Below the pieces are notes generated by a model. The model was given only the letters and a program-made list of their open reading frames with translations, ran no database searches and was not told the DNA's origin. From positions 127,193 to 153,962 of the forward strand of contig MNCI01008914.1 in NCBI GenBank assembly GCA_015680685.1: 26,770 nt of DNA. Direction: 5' to 3'. The translations under genes and the position numbers were made by a program. The DNA comes from Gnetum montanum. Lineage: Eukaryota; Streptophyta; Gnetopsida; Gnetales; Gnetaceae. Position 1 is the stretch's first letter. Each line of letters opens with the position of its first letter. Positions 1-10,343 of the stretch are shown piece by piece.

Positions 1-685
1 TTTTCTTTTCGGTAAAATCTAGTGGTTAAGACTTTAACTCTTGTTCCAAAAGGCATTCCCAGAGCCTACAGACTCTTTGAATGTGGGTCTATCAGGGAAT
101 TAAGGGCATGAGCCTGCTTTGGGAAGGACCCACTGACATTCCTATTTGGAGCATTAGTTAACTTCTTTTCCTTAACATTTTGCAATTAATTATTATTTTG
201 TTCATTCCCATCTTGACATCTACTTCATTGATGCTTTTAGTTGTCCCTTTTTATCTCTCTTTCTTCCTCCTTTCCCTTCTTCATTCTAACGCTAATGGAG
301 ATTCGCGATTAGTCATGGGGGCACGGGGCCCGTTTTTTTCGATTTTCTCCTAGCCCCAAAAATTTTTGATTTTCTTCCTAACCGCTATACCTTTGGTAGT
401 CATCAGTAACATCTTCCTAGGTCCATATCAGCCATACCACAACCTAGTCAATGAACTTACACTGAAGCAAGGTATTAATTACATGATGATTCATTTACAC
501 TTGCTAATATATTATTGTGTTGTGTGTGCAGATGGCGATCATGCAAACAATAGATTGGATCTGGAGCTGGAGCAAAACACTTGGAATCGAGTAGCACTGA
601 AATAGCTATGCAAGGAGCAAGATCGATGGTGTGCTTATGGATGGACAATGAAAAGCGCAATCTTGGCATTGGCAGCAACAACACT

Positions 686-715
686 TCTTTCTATCTCTCT
701 CTTTCTCTCTCTCAA
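686..715. repeat. CT-rich microsatellite
   Basis: Imperfect (CT)n/(CTTT) run. A similar pyrimidine-rich string occurs in the LTR at about 9760-9780. Confidence 0.7.
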
Positions 716-896
716 GCTGCCAATAAAGCCCTGATGTCATTGTAATAAGGTGTTCACCCTTGTTGTCATGAACACCAGTTTTGTCAAGTCTTGTAATAAT
801 GATCCGGTCACATGTCATCCCATTAGTTCCATTCCCCTCAATAATTCCATACCTTCCCGATATTATTATAAGGAACTCGAGGATGAGTTTTCATTC

Positions 897-909
897 AGTA
901 ATGGGGGTA
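897..909 (+). other. Polypurine tract (second-strand primer site)
   Basis: The G-run in AATGGGGGTA abuts the LTR start TGATGAG. The same arrangement (CATGGGGATA before TGATGAG, minus strand) occurs at 11148-11158 in the complete element. Its position marks the downstream LTR as a 3' LTR. Confidence 0.65.
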
Positions 910-918
910 TGATGAGAC

Positions 919-1002
919 GTGATATGCACAAGCCGCGATATCGCGTCGTCCCCTGCGATATCGTGTATGCAATATCACGGTCCGTCATCAAATCTATAAA
1001 TA
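919..1002 (+). promoter_or_regulatory. LTR promoter: GATATC cluster plus TATA box
   Basis: Two GCGATATCG sites and flanking GATAT/AATATC half-sites lie just upstream of TCTATAAATAAGAGGTAG (TATA at 995-1002). The same TATA context recurs at 11061-11068 and 18901-18908. This is the likely U3 core promoter; no factor can be named from sequence. Confidence 0.6.
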
Positions 1003-1248
1003 AGAGGTAGCACTCCCCTCATTTCCCAATCATGGCTAGAAGTAGCAAAGCTCTGGCAGTTTGATCACTCCAGAGTTAGATTAATTTCCCATGTGCCCGC
1101 AGTAGGAGTCCTAGAGTGAATAACTCTTTATTCGAGTAGCTTTGTACCTAAACACAAGTTGTGTACGGAAATAGAGATGAACTTGATTGGATAAACCTTG
1201 TAGTGCATGGATAGGATTTTATTTATTGTTATTTATTACTTCCCTAGA

Positions 1249-1497
1249 ATGCGGTACGAGTATGACTTGATTACGAGCATCTAAGGATGTATACGGCTAG
1301 TCAAGGAATCGGCTGCTCATCGCATGCGGGATGAGTACGACTTGATTACGAGCATCTAAGGATGTATACGGCTAGTCAAGGAATCGGCTGCTCATCGCAC
1401 TTAGGCTAGACGTGGGATAAGTACGACTTGGCTACGAGCACCTACGGGTGTGTACGGCTAGTCAAGGAATCAGTTGCTTATCACACTTATGCTAGTT
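1249..1497 (+). repeat. Three tandem subrepeats inside the LTR
   Basis: Three copies of a unit containing GACTTGATTACGAGCATC and TACGGCTAGTCAAGGAATC. The GACTT anchor occurs at 1264, 1339 and 1425 (periods 75 and 86). Units 1 and 2 are nearly identical; unit 3 is diverged. The 804-bp LTRs carry a single related unit. Confidence 0.9.
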
Positions 1498-1904
1498 AAG
1501 TGCCTCAGTATGACCACTTTGAGCACGTGCGTTACATGTGGTGATCCCAGTAACAATTAGCATTTGGTAGCCACAGTTGCACAGTTCATGGTGTGTACAG
1601 TAAGTGGGAATGGATGCTAACGCTAATTAATTTAGATCTAGGTCCTTAGTTAGAGTAGTTAGTTCTCTCAACCCTTCACCCTTTAGCATAGGAGATAAAC
1701 CATAAAAGACCAAAAAAAATCATATACCTCAGACTTACTTAACCATACACCATGACAACAACAAGTAAGTCTAGGAAGACAATGAATGATTAACCCCAAG
1801 TGTTCCATGGGGTGTTTAGGCATTTAGTCTATGGAGTTCGACCGGATCACACGTGCTACGCTCATTTCATATGGTTGAGTGTAGGGGTACCTCGCCACTC
1901 ATCA

Positions 1905-3960
1905 ATTAGCTTTGGATTCAAGGTAAAATGCAAATACATGATTGTTGGGTTGGACTAAAGTATAAAATACCATGCCTCATTTTTCAACAAGATCTTTGAT
2001 ATCATATTTGAGTGCATTGTAATCATCTATGTTATGACTTATAGATTCATGATAGTGGTAAAATTTTACAACATTCTACCACTATGGAACTATTGAATCT
2101 CCTTCCATGAATTGAGAAGGATTTGTGGCTAGAATTTGCAAGTGTTGGAATCTAGGTTGTGATTGATCCAAGATCGATTTTAGTCTAACTCCCATCTCTC
2201 AGTAGCATTTTATAAAGTTGAATGTATATCATTGGGAATTTTTGGTATTTGAATCAATCATTAGGTTATTTTCTTTACTAGTCCTCATTCAATAAATTTT
2301 TTCTAGCATGATTAGAAACAAATGATGAAGGTATTAAAGTTTAATTCATCAAAGCCACCATTTGATCTCCATTTTTATAAGGCCTTCTCTTTTGCTAGTT
2401 TGTTTGTTTTATTGTAAAACTTGATTTACTTTAGATCATTTCACTAGATTTCCACTTCTTTGATATGCTTGGTAGAAGTTATGACACCATGTTGGCTAAG
2501 TGACCTATGATAGTCCAGCTTTCCTCTAATGTAGTTGTTCAAAACCCTTTGAAAATGTCCAATAGCTATTCATTGGAAAGTAAATGTGTGAGCTCCATGG
2601 TTATTAATGTCCACCTAGAGATGAACTTGGAGATGGACCTATTATGAGGATATTTTGCAAAATATCACTCTTAGTAATGTTATATTTGAATATCGCCATA
2701 AAGGTAGTGAAGATTTGCTTCAATGAAGAGATATTTCCATGAGAGATAGATTTGTACCATTCAAATGTTTTAGTGATTGAGTTGGGAATACTTCCAAGGA
2801 TGGTATGGGGGCAATTGGCAAGTAGCATGCATTCATTACAGAATGTGGTTATATGTTTTGTAGGATTAGATTCTATTTTATACTTAGTAAAGTTTGGAAC
2901 TAAAACCTTCTTGTGAACTTAAACAGGTGAGGTCAATGGACATATGGGATTAGCAAAAAGGTTAGCAATATACTATAGGAATATTACCTTTCAACCATGA
3001 TCCTCTATAGCTTGTAGTCTAGAAGATAGGTCTTAAAGTAGGAGCATGAGTTCAAGTGTAACACCAAGGGTATTTTAAGTAAGTTTTTTGAGGATAGAAT
3101 TATAACAAGGAAATATTGGTACCATGATGGACGCCACTATTGATATTAATACGTTGTAGTAAGATAAACTGTGTGTAGATAATAGAAAAGATAGGGAAGT
3201 TTATGTTTTTTAAGTTAGAGCTATGTGCTGTAAGGATCGAAAGGGGTTACATTGTGGATTAATACTACATACAAATATTGGAAGAGGATGATTGCCTATA
3301 GCAGTGTTAGAAAATAAACTATAAGTAGAAGATAAGTTACTCATAGCTAGATTTATAGTAGTGGAAGCAAGATTAATTGGAATAGTGGTTTGTGGGACAT
3401 GTACAAAGAATGAATTGGTAGAGATAATGAGATTAATGTATTAAAAATAGGACTAGATGAGCAAGTAGTGTGCTAATGAAAAGGTTTTTAGGTAATGAAG
3501 TATGAGAATTTACATCCTTATCACCATTAGAGATGTTGATGCCACCACCTTCACTATGTTAGTCTTGTAGTTGATAACGCATGCTAGGATTGATGTTAGA
3601 ATGATCCATAGGAAATTTTATTATAGCCTATTTTTGTTAAGCTTCAATATTGGTGTTTTCTAGAATTTCATCCCTGATAGTATTATATTTTACCAAGGCA
3701 TTTTTCTCATACTTTTTCAATTCCATAAGATTATTAGAGTTTCGGAGATAAGACTCCAATTTGTTAAAATCTTTGTAGGTAGCTATCCTTTCTAACTTTC
3801 TCTCAAGGAGTGAAATGTTGAGATCTTAGTTAGCACATGCAATCTTATATGCATGTTAGATCATGGATGCCATGGCTTCCTGGGCTTTTCACATCTCCAC
3901 TAGTTTACAAATCCAAGAGCTATAAGCTGAGTTAAATCCTTATTTTGAAATGGTATCAAA
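1905..3960 (-). pseudogene. gag: Decayed Ty3/gypsy-type gag
   Basis: Structural (capsid-like) protein of an LTR element. Reading the minus strand, one frame runs from about 2912 to 2604 without a stop. It contains KVLVPNFTKY, then PTKHITTFCNECMLL, then TFEWYKSIS, a pattern typical of the retrotransposon gag core (P-F-Y, a DP-HI-type motif, then an aromatic WY-L-SI stretch). In the same frame, near 2069-1985, FYHYHESISHNIDDYNALK matches the H-R-HGH-T-C-LK-type tail motif of plant Ty3 gag. The frame reaches 1905, where the upstream LTR interrupts it. The N-terminal part (about 3960-3480) is helix-prone, with DFNKLESYLRNSNNLMELKK, and lies in another frame. There are many stops. No pol domain follows because the element is cut. 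Confidence 0.7.
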
Positions 3961-4258
3961 AAGTATCTCTACTTGTACTTAGAAGAAAAAAAGATCAAGT
4001 GCAAATAAAAAAAATAAAACTAAGAAACAAAAGTAATAAAATTGAAGTCAAATGCTTTTGAGATGATTTTAAGAAGCTTGAGAGGCATGTCAATGCTATT
4101 AAATGTTAATCTGGAAGGTCAAAGTTGGTAAAATTTGGATCCCACATGTGCTAACACTAACATTGATAGTGGCATCAACATCAACATTAGTGAAACTTAG
4201 AAAAAAATTTCACTTTTCTAAGTTATAGTTTTTGACTTTCAGGACCCCATTTGATACC
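3961..4258 (-). other. Leader-like AT-rich stretch with a primer-site-like end
   Basis: Between the gag remnant and the LTR at 4261-5215 there is no coding signal. At its upper end the minus strand reads GGTATCAAATGGGGTCCTG (about 4240-4258), which resembles a degenerate initiator-Met primer site next to the LTR. That is unexpected if this LTR is only the 3' LTR of the copia element. Confidence 0.35.
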
Positions 4259-4260
4259 TA

Positions 4261-5215
4261 AAGTGTGATGGAATTTCAAGCAATAAAAGAATTACTTGGT
4301 TGTCTTCATTTCATAATAAATCATCTAATAAAATTTATATTTTTATAAAGCTTAGAAATTTCTCTAGAATTTGAAAAAATAAATTACTGTAAAAGATATC
4401 TAGAAACTAAGGTTATCTTATGTTCTTTCCAGTTTATCAAAAATCAAGCTAATTATAGTACTATAATTTTTTAAGATGATAACTCAAAAATTGTTTAGTT
4501 ACCGATGCTAAAATGTTAACTTAATATTTTCTTAAATATTATCTTTCAAGTAAATCTAGAATCACTTCAAATCATTTTGAGATGAGAAGAAATAATCTAA
4601 TCATTAACTATCATTCATTCTAGTAAACTTTTGGGACTCTAAAAATTTGCCAAATTGTGGAGGAAATGTCTCTCAAGTCATGACAGACATTGAGATGAAA
4701 TTTCAGAAAAACATAGCCACCTATTTTATTTTTCAAATAAATTTATAATCACTAAAAAAATTGCAAAATGACTAATATATGCTTAAAATAGTGAATATTC
4801 CCAATTCTAACTGTTCAACTTCAAAGATCAAGTAAATAATAATAAATGATGTTGATGAATGTTGATAAATTGATGAAATGATGAAAGATTGATGAATCAA
4901 TGATAGTGAAATTATTACTGAAATTATGCTAATGATTTCATGATGATACAAATTTCCAAGAGATGCCATGGATGTATATGTGTGACATGTGGGCCATAGT
5001 TTACTAAAAATAATGCAATATAGTCCCAATGATAAAAAAATCTTTAAAATTAAATATATATATATATGAACTACAACCAAAATAACATTACAACTATGAA
5101 TCAATATGAACATTTCTATATTTTTATCAAAATAAACTCCTACTATATAATAAAATCAAAAGATTATTATCTTCTACTCTAAAATGTCAATGATTCCTTC
5201 TTAGAATAGAAGACA
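4261..5215 (-). repeat. Ty1/copia 3' LTR
   Basis: Bases 4261 to about 4580 align at roughly 80% with 9222-9547 in the same orientation. Shared words include AATAAAATTTATATTTTT, AAAAGATATCTAGA and TTATCTTTCAA. The two copies flank a copia polyprotein. The outer boundary at about 5215 is set only by a TG (minus strand TGTCTTC) after an A/G-rich run, so it is tentative. It contains an (AT)n microsatellite near 5053-5067. Confidence 0.65.
5170..5213. repeat. Inverted repeat at the LTR edge
   Basis: TCTTCTACTCTAA (5170-5182) and TTAGAATAGAAGA (5201-5213) pair with one mismatch across an 18-nt loop, at the presumed LTR start. Confidence 0.6.
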
Positions 5216-5299
5216 TTCTTCATTCTTTATTTTTTTTCTTTCTATTTTTTTTTCATGCTTTGAATTCTTATAGATTTATTGAGTTACTTGATCTCATGA

Positions 5300-5740
5300 G
5301 ATAAAATTTTTTTTTCTAGTAATTCAATGAGTTGCTCTTTTGAGATAATGTGAATAGGTTTGATGGTTCCTTCTTTCACTTCTTGCTTGATGAAATAGTA
5401 CTTGATGTCAACATGTTTAGCTTTTTTATAATGCACATAGTCTTGGGATAGTTGAATTACTACTTTATTATCACAATAAAAAATTTTAGAAATATCAACT
5501 TCAACTCCTAAGTGTGAGAGAAGTTTATTTGGCTGTAGTATGTATTAGATATATTTGACCATAGCAATAAATTATATTTCATAAGTGGATAAGCTGATTA
5601 ATCATTGTTTATGTGATTTATAGTATATTAAATTTTTTCCATGTATAATAAGAGCTCTTGATTTAGATTTTCTATCATCATTATCTCCTGTCCAATTAGC
5701 ATCTAAATATGCATAAACCTTATTGACTCCTTTACTGAAT
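5300..5740 (-). pseudogene. Copia RNase H domain remnant
   Basis: The minus strand reads YAYLDANWTGDNDDRKSKS, the copia hallmark DADWAGD-DDRKSTSG. It continues to a degraded 'LSTYE' (for LSSTEAEY), then LGVEVDISKIFYCDN and AKHVDIKYYFIKQEV (the consensus H-HI/VD-HF-R-V block). RNase H degrades the RNA strand during reverse transcription. Two or more in-frame stops are present, consistent with an inactive copy. The domain ends about 90 bp before the LTR, the usual copia spacing. Confidence 0.85.
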
Positions 5741-5989
5741 TAAATCCCAAAGTTATAAGTTTCTTTTACACACTTAAGAAGATGCACAAGTTCTTACATG
5801 TGAGATTGTCTAAGATCTTGCATGAATCTAGATAAGTATGATGTTGCATATTCTAAAATTATTTTCCTTTGATAAAGAAACAAAACTAATCCAATCATGG
5901 TTCTATACATTACATTTGTGAGAGGAATCTTACCTTTGCTAGTTAACTTTAAACTGTAAGGTAAAGGACTGTTGACTAGCTTCTCATTC

Positions 5990-6480
5990 TTTAGATCAAA
6001 TTTTTTAATGATAGAATTTATGTATTTAGTTTGATGAATCTAAATTACCTCCTTATCTTGCTTTATTGAAATTCCCATGAAGTATTTAAATTCTCCAAGG
6101 TTCATCATTTCGAATTCAATTTTCATGTCACTCTTGAAATATTCTACTAGCCCTTTATTGATATAAATAAAGATAATGTCATTTAAATATAGTGATACGA
6201 TGATGAATTCATCTCTTTCCTTCTTGAAATATAGTGATGGTTCAAACAAGTAATTTTGATATTTCTTTCTAATGAAATTGTTATTAATTCTCTAGAACCA
6301 GGCACTTGGTGCTAACTTTAGATCATATAGAGCTTTGTTCATTTTGCACAATTTTTTCTCTTCTCCTTTGATAACATAACTTTTGGATTGGTAGATATAT
6401 ACTTCTTCTTTCTTATATATATTTAGAAATGATAAGTTGACATCCATTTATTGAACCTTTAGATCTTTATGTGCTACTAT
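5990..6480 (-). pseudogene. Copia reverse transcriptase remnant (RVT_2 type)
   Basis: Minus-strand motifs in order are QxMDVNLSFLN (consensus MDVKSAFLNG), EEVYIYQS, KMNKALYDLKLAPSAWF (consensus LKKALYGLKQAPRAWY), EPSLYFKK, LYLNDIIF, then FEMMNLGEFKYFMGISI. The catalytic YVDD box is YLND here (6178-6189), so the first catalytic aspartate is lost. This confirms the copia RT family and shows the copy is dead. A 69-codon uninterrupted run (6249-6040) covers the C-terminal half. Confidence 0.9.
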
Positions 6481-7099
6481 GAAGAGAATGAGCTTAATGA
6501 TTTTAAATCTGATCACTGGTGTAGAGATTTCTTCATAGTCAATGCATTTTTTTATTTGAATCCTCTTGCTACAATTATTTATCTATATATTATGACTTTT
6601 CCTTTCTCATTTTACTTTGTTTTATATAACTACTTACAATCAATAACCTTTTTATCTTTTGGTTTTTCCAGTTATTCCCATGTGTTATTTCTTAGGATGA
6701 CATTGTTCTTTTTTTTCCAAGACTTCTTTCCAAACTTCTAATTTCATGGGTTCATTAACATTAGTTGGTTCACTTAAGAGTGCTAGATATGCCATATTAG
6801 TAATATTATGAGATCTTGTAGTTCTTCTTTCAAAATTCATGTCTAGCATTTAAGTGTGATGTTTATCTCTTTAAATCCAAGGTTTTAAGCTTTGATATGT
6901 GTTTGATTTCTCTTACTATTTGAAAAAATCACGTATACTAAACTTTATCCCATCAAATATAACATCTCTTAAAACATACAATTTATAATTTATAGTGTTG
7001 TAGCCCCTATATCCATTGGTTTGAGAACAGTAATCAAGAAAGATGCATTTGTTTCCTCTGTCTTCAAGTATGTCAATGAATTATTTTTTGGTCTTTACA

Positions 7100-7560
7100 T
7101 AGTAATAACATACAAATATTCTCATATGATTAGGTAAGGAATTTTTTTGTATAGAACTTCATATGAAGATCTATCTTCATTTTCTTTAATGATGATTTAA
7201 TTAGAAATGTAATAAGTAGCTATGATGGTTGTACTCCAATATTGGACAGGTAGTAAGGCATACTTTAGTAAGCACCTTGCCATGTTTTTTATTGTGCTAT
7301 CTCTTCTTTCAACCACTCCATTTGATTATAGACGATATCCAAATTTGGTCTAATTAAAGATACCATTTTATTTAGAGAACTTGTCAAATTATTTATTTAT
7401 AAATTCACCTCCTTTTTCTGATCTGATGGTCTTAATCTTGACATTCATGAAGTTTTTAATTAGTTTATAGAAAGTTTCAATGTATCTAATGGCTTCATCC
7501 TTTTACTTCAGATTGTAATTCCAAGTATATTTTAAGTAGTCATATATTATAAGCATGAAA
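7100..7560 (-). pseudogene. Copia integrase core remnant
   Basis: The minus strand shows AIRYIETFYKLIKNF, then VKIKTIRSEKGGEFINK (the D-NGGEF block; here SEKGGEF, catalytic D replaced by E), then NGVVERRDSTIKNMARC (consensus NGVAERRNRTI-MAR, with its catalytic E), then LLPVQYWSTT. This is the rve-type integrase core that inserts the cDNA. Several stops separate the blocks. Confidence 0.88.
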
Positions 7561-7920
7561 TAATTTTTCCCTCTTCTTGATATAGTGGGCATTAGCCCAA
7601 TAAGATCCATGTGTAGTAGTTCAAATGGTTTTTTTCTTCTTTATCATGTGAGAGTTGTGAAGAGAATTGGTATGCTTTTCTTACATGAAAGTCTTACATT
7701 TATCTTAAGGAATATCTAAAATTGTTATTCCTATAGTTTTTTCCTATTTATTCATTCTTTTAATTTTATGATAGGAGGTATGACCAAGCCTTCCATTTCA
7801 AAGTCTGGACTTGTTGAAATCCTCATTATCATTTTTCTTAACTTTATCTTTGTTTGCGATTTGATTAACTTATGTTGTGAGGACATGCTTTTCTTAAGTA
7901 GTATGATTACTTATGATGTC

Positions 7921-8300
7921 TTATTCTTCATTGAGATAATCACATTCAAGGTAATATATTCTATTATTCAAAAATTTAATTTTCGTGATTTCTTTATCAT
8001 TGTCTTTATTGATAATGCAAAAATTACTCTTAAAATTGATACTATTTCCTTTATTAAATACTTTATCAATAGAGATAATAGAATTAGAAAGATTAGAAAA
8101 ATAATAGACATTGGAAATGATGACTTTTTTTCTATTACTTAATTTAACTATACAATCTCCTATTCCTTCTATGACTAAGTATTTTTCATCTCCAATGTTG
8201 ATGTTGTCAAGACTATTGTTTATTTTGTAATTTAGGAGATAATTTTTGTAGGGTCTCATGTGATTGAAGCACCCACTATCTACAATTAAAGAATCTTACT
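7921..8300 (-). pseudogene. Copia protease and pre-integrase region remnant
   Basis: A 112-codon run (8259-7921) plus upstream frame. Upstream it reads LIVDSGCFNHM, the copia aspartic protease active site (DSG at about 8272-8280). It then continues GDCIVKLSNRKKVIISNVYYFSNLSNSIISI, matching the usual I-G-G-V-L-DV-YVP-L-NL-S pattern, and NFKSNFCIINKDNDKE. The protease cleaves Gag-Pol. The active-site triad survives although the rest is decayed. Confidence 0.85.
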
Positions 8301-8379
8301 TTATTTATTTAATTGAATTAAAGGCTACATAATTTTCTGGCTCTTCTTCTAAAGTATCCTCTTGAGATGATGAGAGAGT

Positions 8380-9150
8380 ATCTTTTTCTATTTGTAAAGT
8401 TTATATATGTATTGTTTCAAAAGAAATTATTGTCAAGAATTACTCAATGGTATGACCTTTACTTTTGTAGAAGTTGCAATATGATACTAAGTCTTGGATC
8501 TATGTTTCATTTCTAGATTGATTCCATTTTCCTCTTCCTCTAGTTAATCTCTTCCTCTTTCCTTGCCTTTCTCTTCCTCTTTGGTTAGTCATGTAGGCTT
8601 GATCATCTTCACTAGATTATTTGTTATTCTTCATAATTTCTAGGGTTTTGGCTTGATCAACTAATTGATTAATACTAAGCATGGTGAAGTCCTTTGAAAG
8701 AGTAACGTTTTTCATCATGTTTTCAAACTTTAAATATATGTAGAGAGCTTTAACTTTTGGAATTTTTATCTATTGGTATATCCACAGCCATATTCATCTA
8801 TTTTTTTGTAAGCTTTAATAAGTTTTAATAAATAAGCCTTTGACAATTTCATTTCTTCTAATTTCTAGGGCATGGAATTTTTGTTTGTATATTAGTTACT
8901 ACAATTGTTGATTTTTCAATATTTTCTTGTATTCTAATTGGATATTATTCCATAGTTTGTTGACATTAGTGTGAAGACTATATATACTAGAAATAACTTA
9001 TGAGACACTAGCTGATAGCATCATGAAAGAAAAATTATTTTTCATCTTTGTTGTTTCATATTCTTTGATTTGTAGTCTAGTGAAATATTCAAAATTATGA
9101 ATGAATTCAAAACATGTTTCAAATATTTCCTACATTCATTATGTTTAATA
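8380..9150 (-). pseudogene. gag: Copia gag remnant
   Basis: The minus strand reads MLSINQLVDQAKTLEI, then a basic RG-rich stretch (QRGRERQGKRKR, RGRGKWNQSRN), then YCNFYKSKGHTIE. The last resembles a CCHC zinc knuckle with the second and fourth metal ligands mutated. Upstream sequence toward 9150 has many stops. The position between the primer site and protease fits gag. Confidence 0.65.
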
Positions 9151-9203
9151 AGACCTTTCATCATTATTTTTAATAGGCTTTTATGCTCATTTTTGTAGAT
9201 GAA

Positions 9204-9221
9204 CCTAGCACTTTGATACCA
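9204..9221 (-). other. Primer-binding site, initiator-Met type (copia)
   Basis: The minus strand reads TTGGTATCAAAGTGCTAGG directly after the LTR end, close to the common plant TGGTATCAGAGC site complementary to the 3' end of initiator tRNA-Met. It fixes the minus-strand orientation. Confidence 0.75.
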
Positions 9222-9547
9222 AGTGAAGAAATTTCAAGTAGCAAAATAATTGCTTGGTTATCTTAACTTCATAATGAATTAGCTAATAAAATTTATATTT
9301 TTGGAAAGATTTGGAATTTCTTGAAAATTTGGAGAAAGGAGGTACTACAAAAGATATCTAGAGGCTAAGGTTATATTATGTTCTTTCTAATCTATCAAAA
9401 TTTATGGTAGTTTTGGTAGTGCAAATTTGAAAGATGATAAATCAAAATATGTTAAGCTTTTAATGCTAACATTTTAACTGAACATTCTCACACATATTAT
9501 CTTTCAAATAATTCTAGAATCATATCAAATAATTGTGATATAGCGGA
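9222..9547 (-). repeat. Ty1/copia 5' LTR, truncated
   Basis: Partner of the LTR at 4261-5215. Only about 326 bp next to the primer site remain; homology stops at 9547, where a plus-strand LTR of another family begins. Confidence 0.75.
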
Positions 9548-10185
9548 TGATGAATTGTGATTCATCTGGCCGCGATATCAGATCGACAATATTGAGTTCA
9601 CGATATCGGGTATGCAATATCATAGCCCAACAATGATATCGGATACGTGATATTGCGACTCCTATGTGATCCTATAAATACACATGTAGGCACACAAGAG
9701 GATTAAGTATAAGAAGTCTTTGATTTTTAGAGTTAGTTAGTTTTAGAAGTTAGTTTATCTCTCTTTCTCTCTCAACCCTTTCTCCCAATGCATGCCCGCA
9801 GTGTGATGATTGTAATTGTATGGCATCCTTTATTTGAGTGTGACATACTTGGACACCCACATGACTAGAAATAAAGATTGAGATTACTTCATCATTGAAG
9901 CATTTACATAGTTTAATTATTTAATTATTATTTCTATTTATTACTTTCATAGTTAATATCTCTTCACCCTAAACTCCTTAAACGTGGAATGATTACAATT
10001 TAATCACGAGCATTTAAGTGTGACTACTTGGTAACCCAGTAGCATACCTAGGATCTACGCCTGGTAATCCTAGTAGTAGTCATGCATGAGGTTCAAGATG
10101 TGTATGGATGATTAAGGAACAGATGCTCATTGTGTGTTTCATATGATTTGGATTCATTCCTTCCCTTTCAAATTAACTTTCAATT
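9548..10185 (+). repeat. Truncated LTR, same family as 10344-11147
   Basis: Starts TGATGAATTG. It follows the minus-strand sequence of the 804-bp LTRs through the GATATC cluster, TATA (9673-9680), GCCCGCAGTGTGATGATTGTAATTG (from 9794), AGAAATAAAGAT and the ACTACTTGGTAACCCAGTAGC block. Similarity is clear to about 10136 and weak to about 10185; the last roughly 230 bp of the LTR are absent. No primer site follows. It truncates the copia 5' LTR. Confidence 0.8.
9569..9680 (+). promoter_or_regulatory. LTR promoter: GATATC cluster plus TATA
   Basis: CGATATCAG, CGATATCGGG, TGATATCGG and several AATAT(C/T) half-sites precede CCTATAAATA (TATA at 9673-9680). Confidence 0.55.
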
Positions 10186-10337
10186 TATTTTAGAATATTT
10201 TTTGATGCATGATGATTAAATCATTTAATGTAATTTTTCAAAAAGAATTCCTTGAGCATATGAATTATTTGCTATCTTTATCCTTAGGTTCTACTAATTA
10301 AAGGAATTTCTTTCAAAAGTTTCTACACTTGATCTTC
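10186..10337. other. Unassigned AT-rich spacer
   Basis: No coding frame, primer site or repeat recognised. It continues at 18994 in the pre-insertion sequence. Confidence 0.5.
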
Positions 10338-10343
10338 ATATGG
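10338..10343. repeat. Target-site duplication, left copy
   Basis: ATATGG immediately before the LTR end TGATGAG; the identical hexamer sits immediately after the other LTR at 18988-18993. Confidence 0.8.

Larger units (their letters stand above)
1..909 (+). mobile_element. 3' internal tail of a Ty3-type LTR element (5' part outside window)
   Basis: This stretch lies directly upstream of a polypurine tract and a complete LTR, so it should be the 3' internal region of that element. I see no convincing coding frame; the open frames at 366-605 and 750-1010 are short and unlike any family I know. The last 90 bp (about 820-909) align with the matching end of the complete insertion on the other strand (about 11148-11240). 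Shared words are the AATCC/ATTCC-CATACC run and GAGTTTTCATTCAG next to the G-tract. That ties both elements to one family. Bases 1-75 contain a weak tRNA-like A-box string that I did not call. Confidence 0.6.
910..1904 (+). repeat. 3' LTR, subfamily 1 (995 bp)
   Basis: The repeat starts TGATGAG and ends ACTCATCA, an inverted-terminal arrangement shared with the LTRs at 10344-11147 and 18184-18987. The last 70 bp (CTATGGAGTTCGAC through GGGGTACCTCGCC) closely match the ends of those LTRs. It carries a GATATC cluster, a TATA box at 995-1002 and the conserved GCCCGCAGT at 1095-1103. It is about 190 bp longer than the 804-bp LTRs, partly because a middle segment is triplicated. No primer site follows, which fits a 3' LTR or a solo LTR. 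Confidence 0.85.
4261..9547 (-). mobile_element. Decayed Ty1/copia LTR retrotransposon
   Basis: Minus-strand order is LTR remnant (9547-9222), primer site, gag, protease, integrase, reverse transcriptase, RNase H, LTR (5215-4261). The integrase-before-RT order and the motifs below place it in copia rather than Ty3. Every domain carries stops or frameshifts. The 5' LTR is cut at 9547/9548 by another LTR, and its missing 5' part was not found nearby. The clade cannot be assigned by eye. Confidence 0.85.

Noticed and set aside
1-75. tRNA-like string (TAGTGGTTAAGAC, A-box-like)
   Set aside because: No B box at the right spacing and no foldable cloverleaf; not enough for a SINE call.
1249-1497. 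CRISPR-like spaced repeats
   Set aside because: Whole units are tandem with no unique spacers, inside a plant LTR.
4772-5113. 113-codon minus-strand frame
   Set aside because: Lies within the copia LTR, Ile/Ser-rich from AT bias, no motif.
6469-6741. 90-codon plus-strand frame
   Set aside because: Antisense to copia pol; hydrophobic only because of AT-rich codons.
7768-8142. 124-codon plus-strand frame
   Set aside because: Antisense shadow of the copia protease/pre-integrase frame, which has recognisable motifs.
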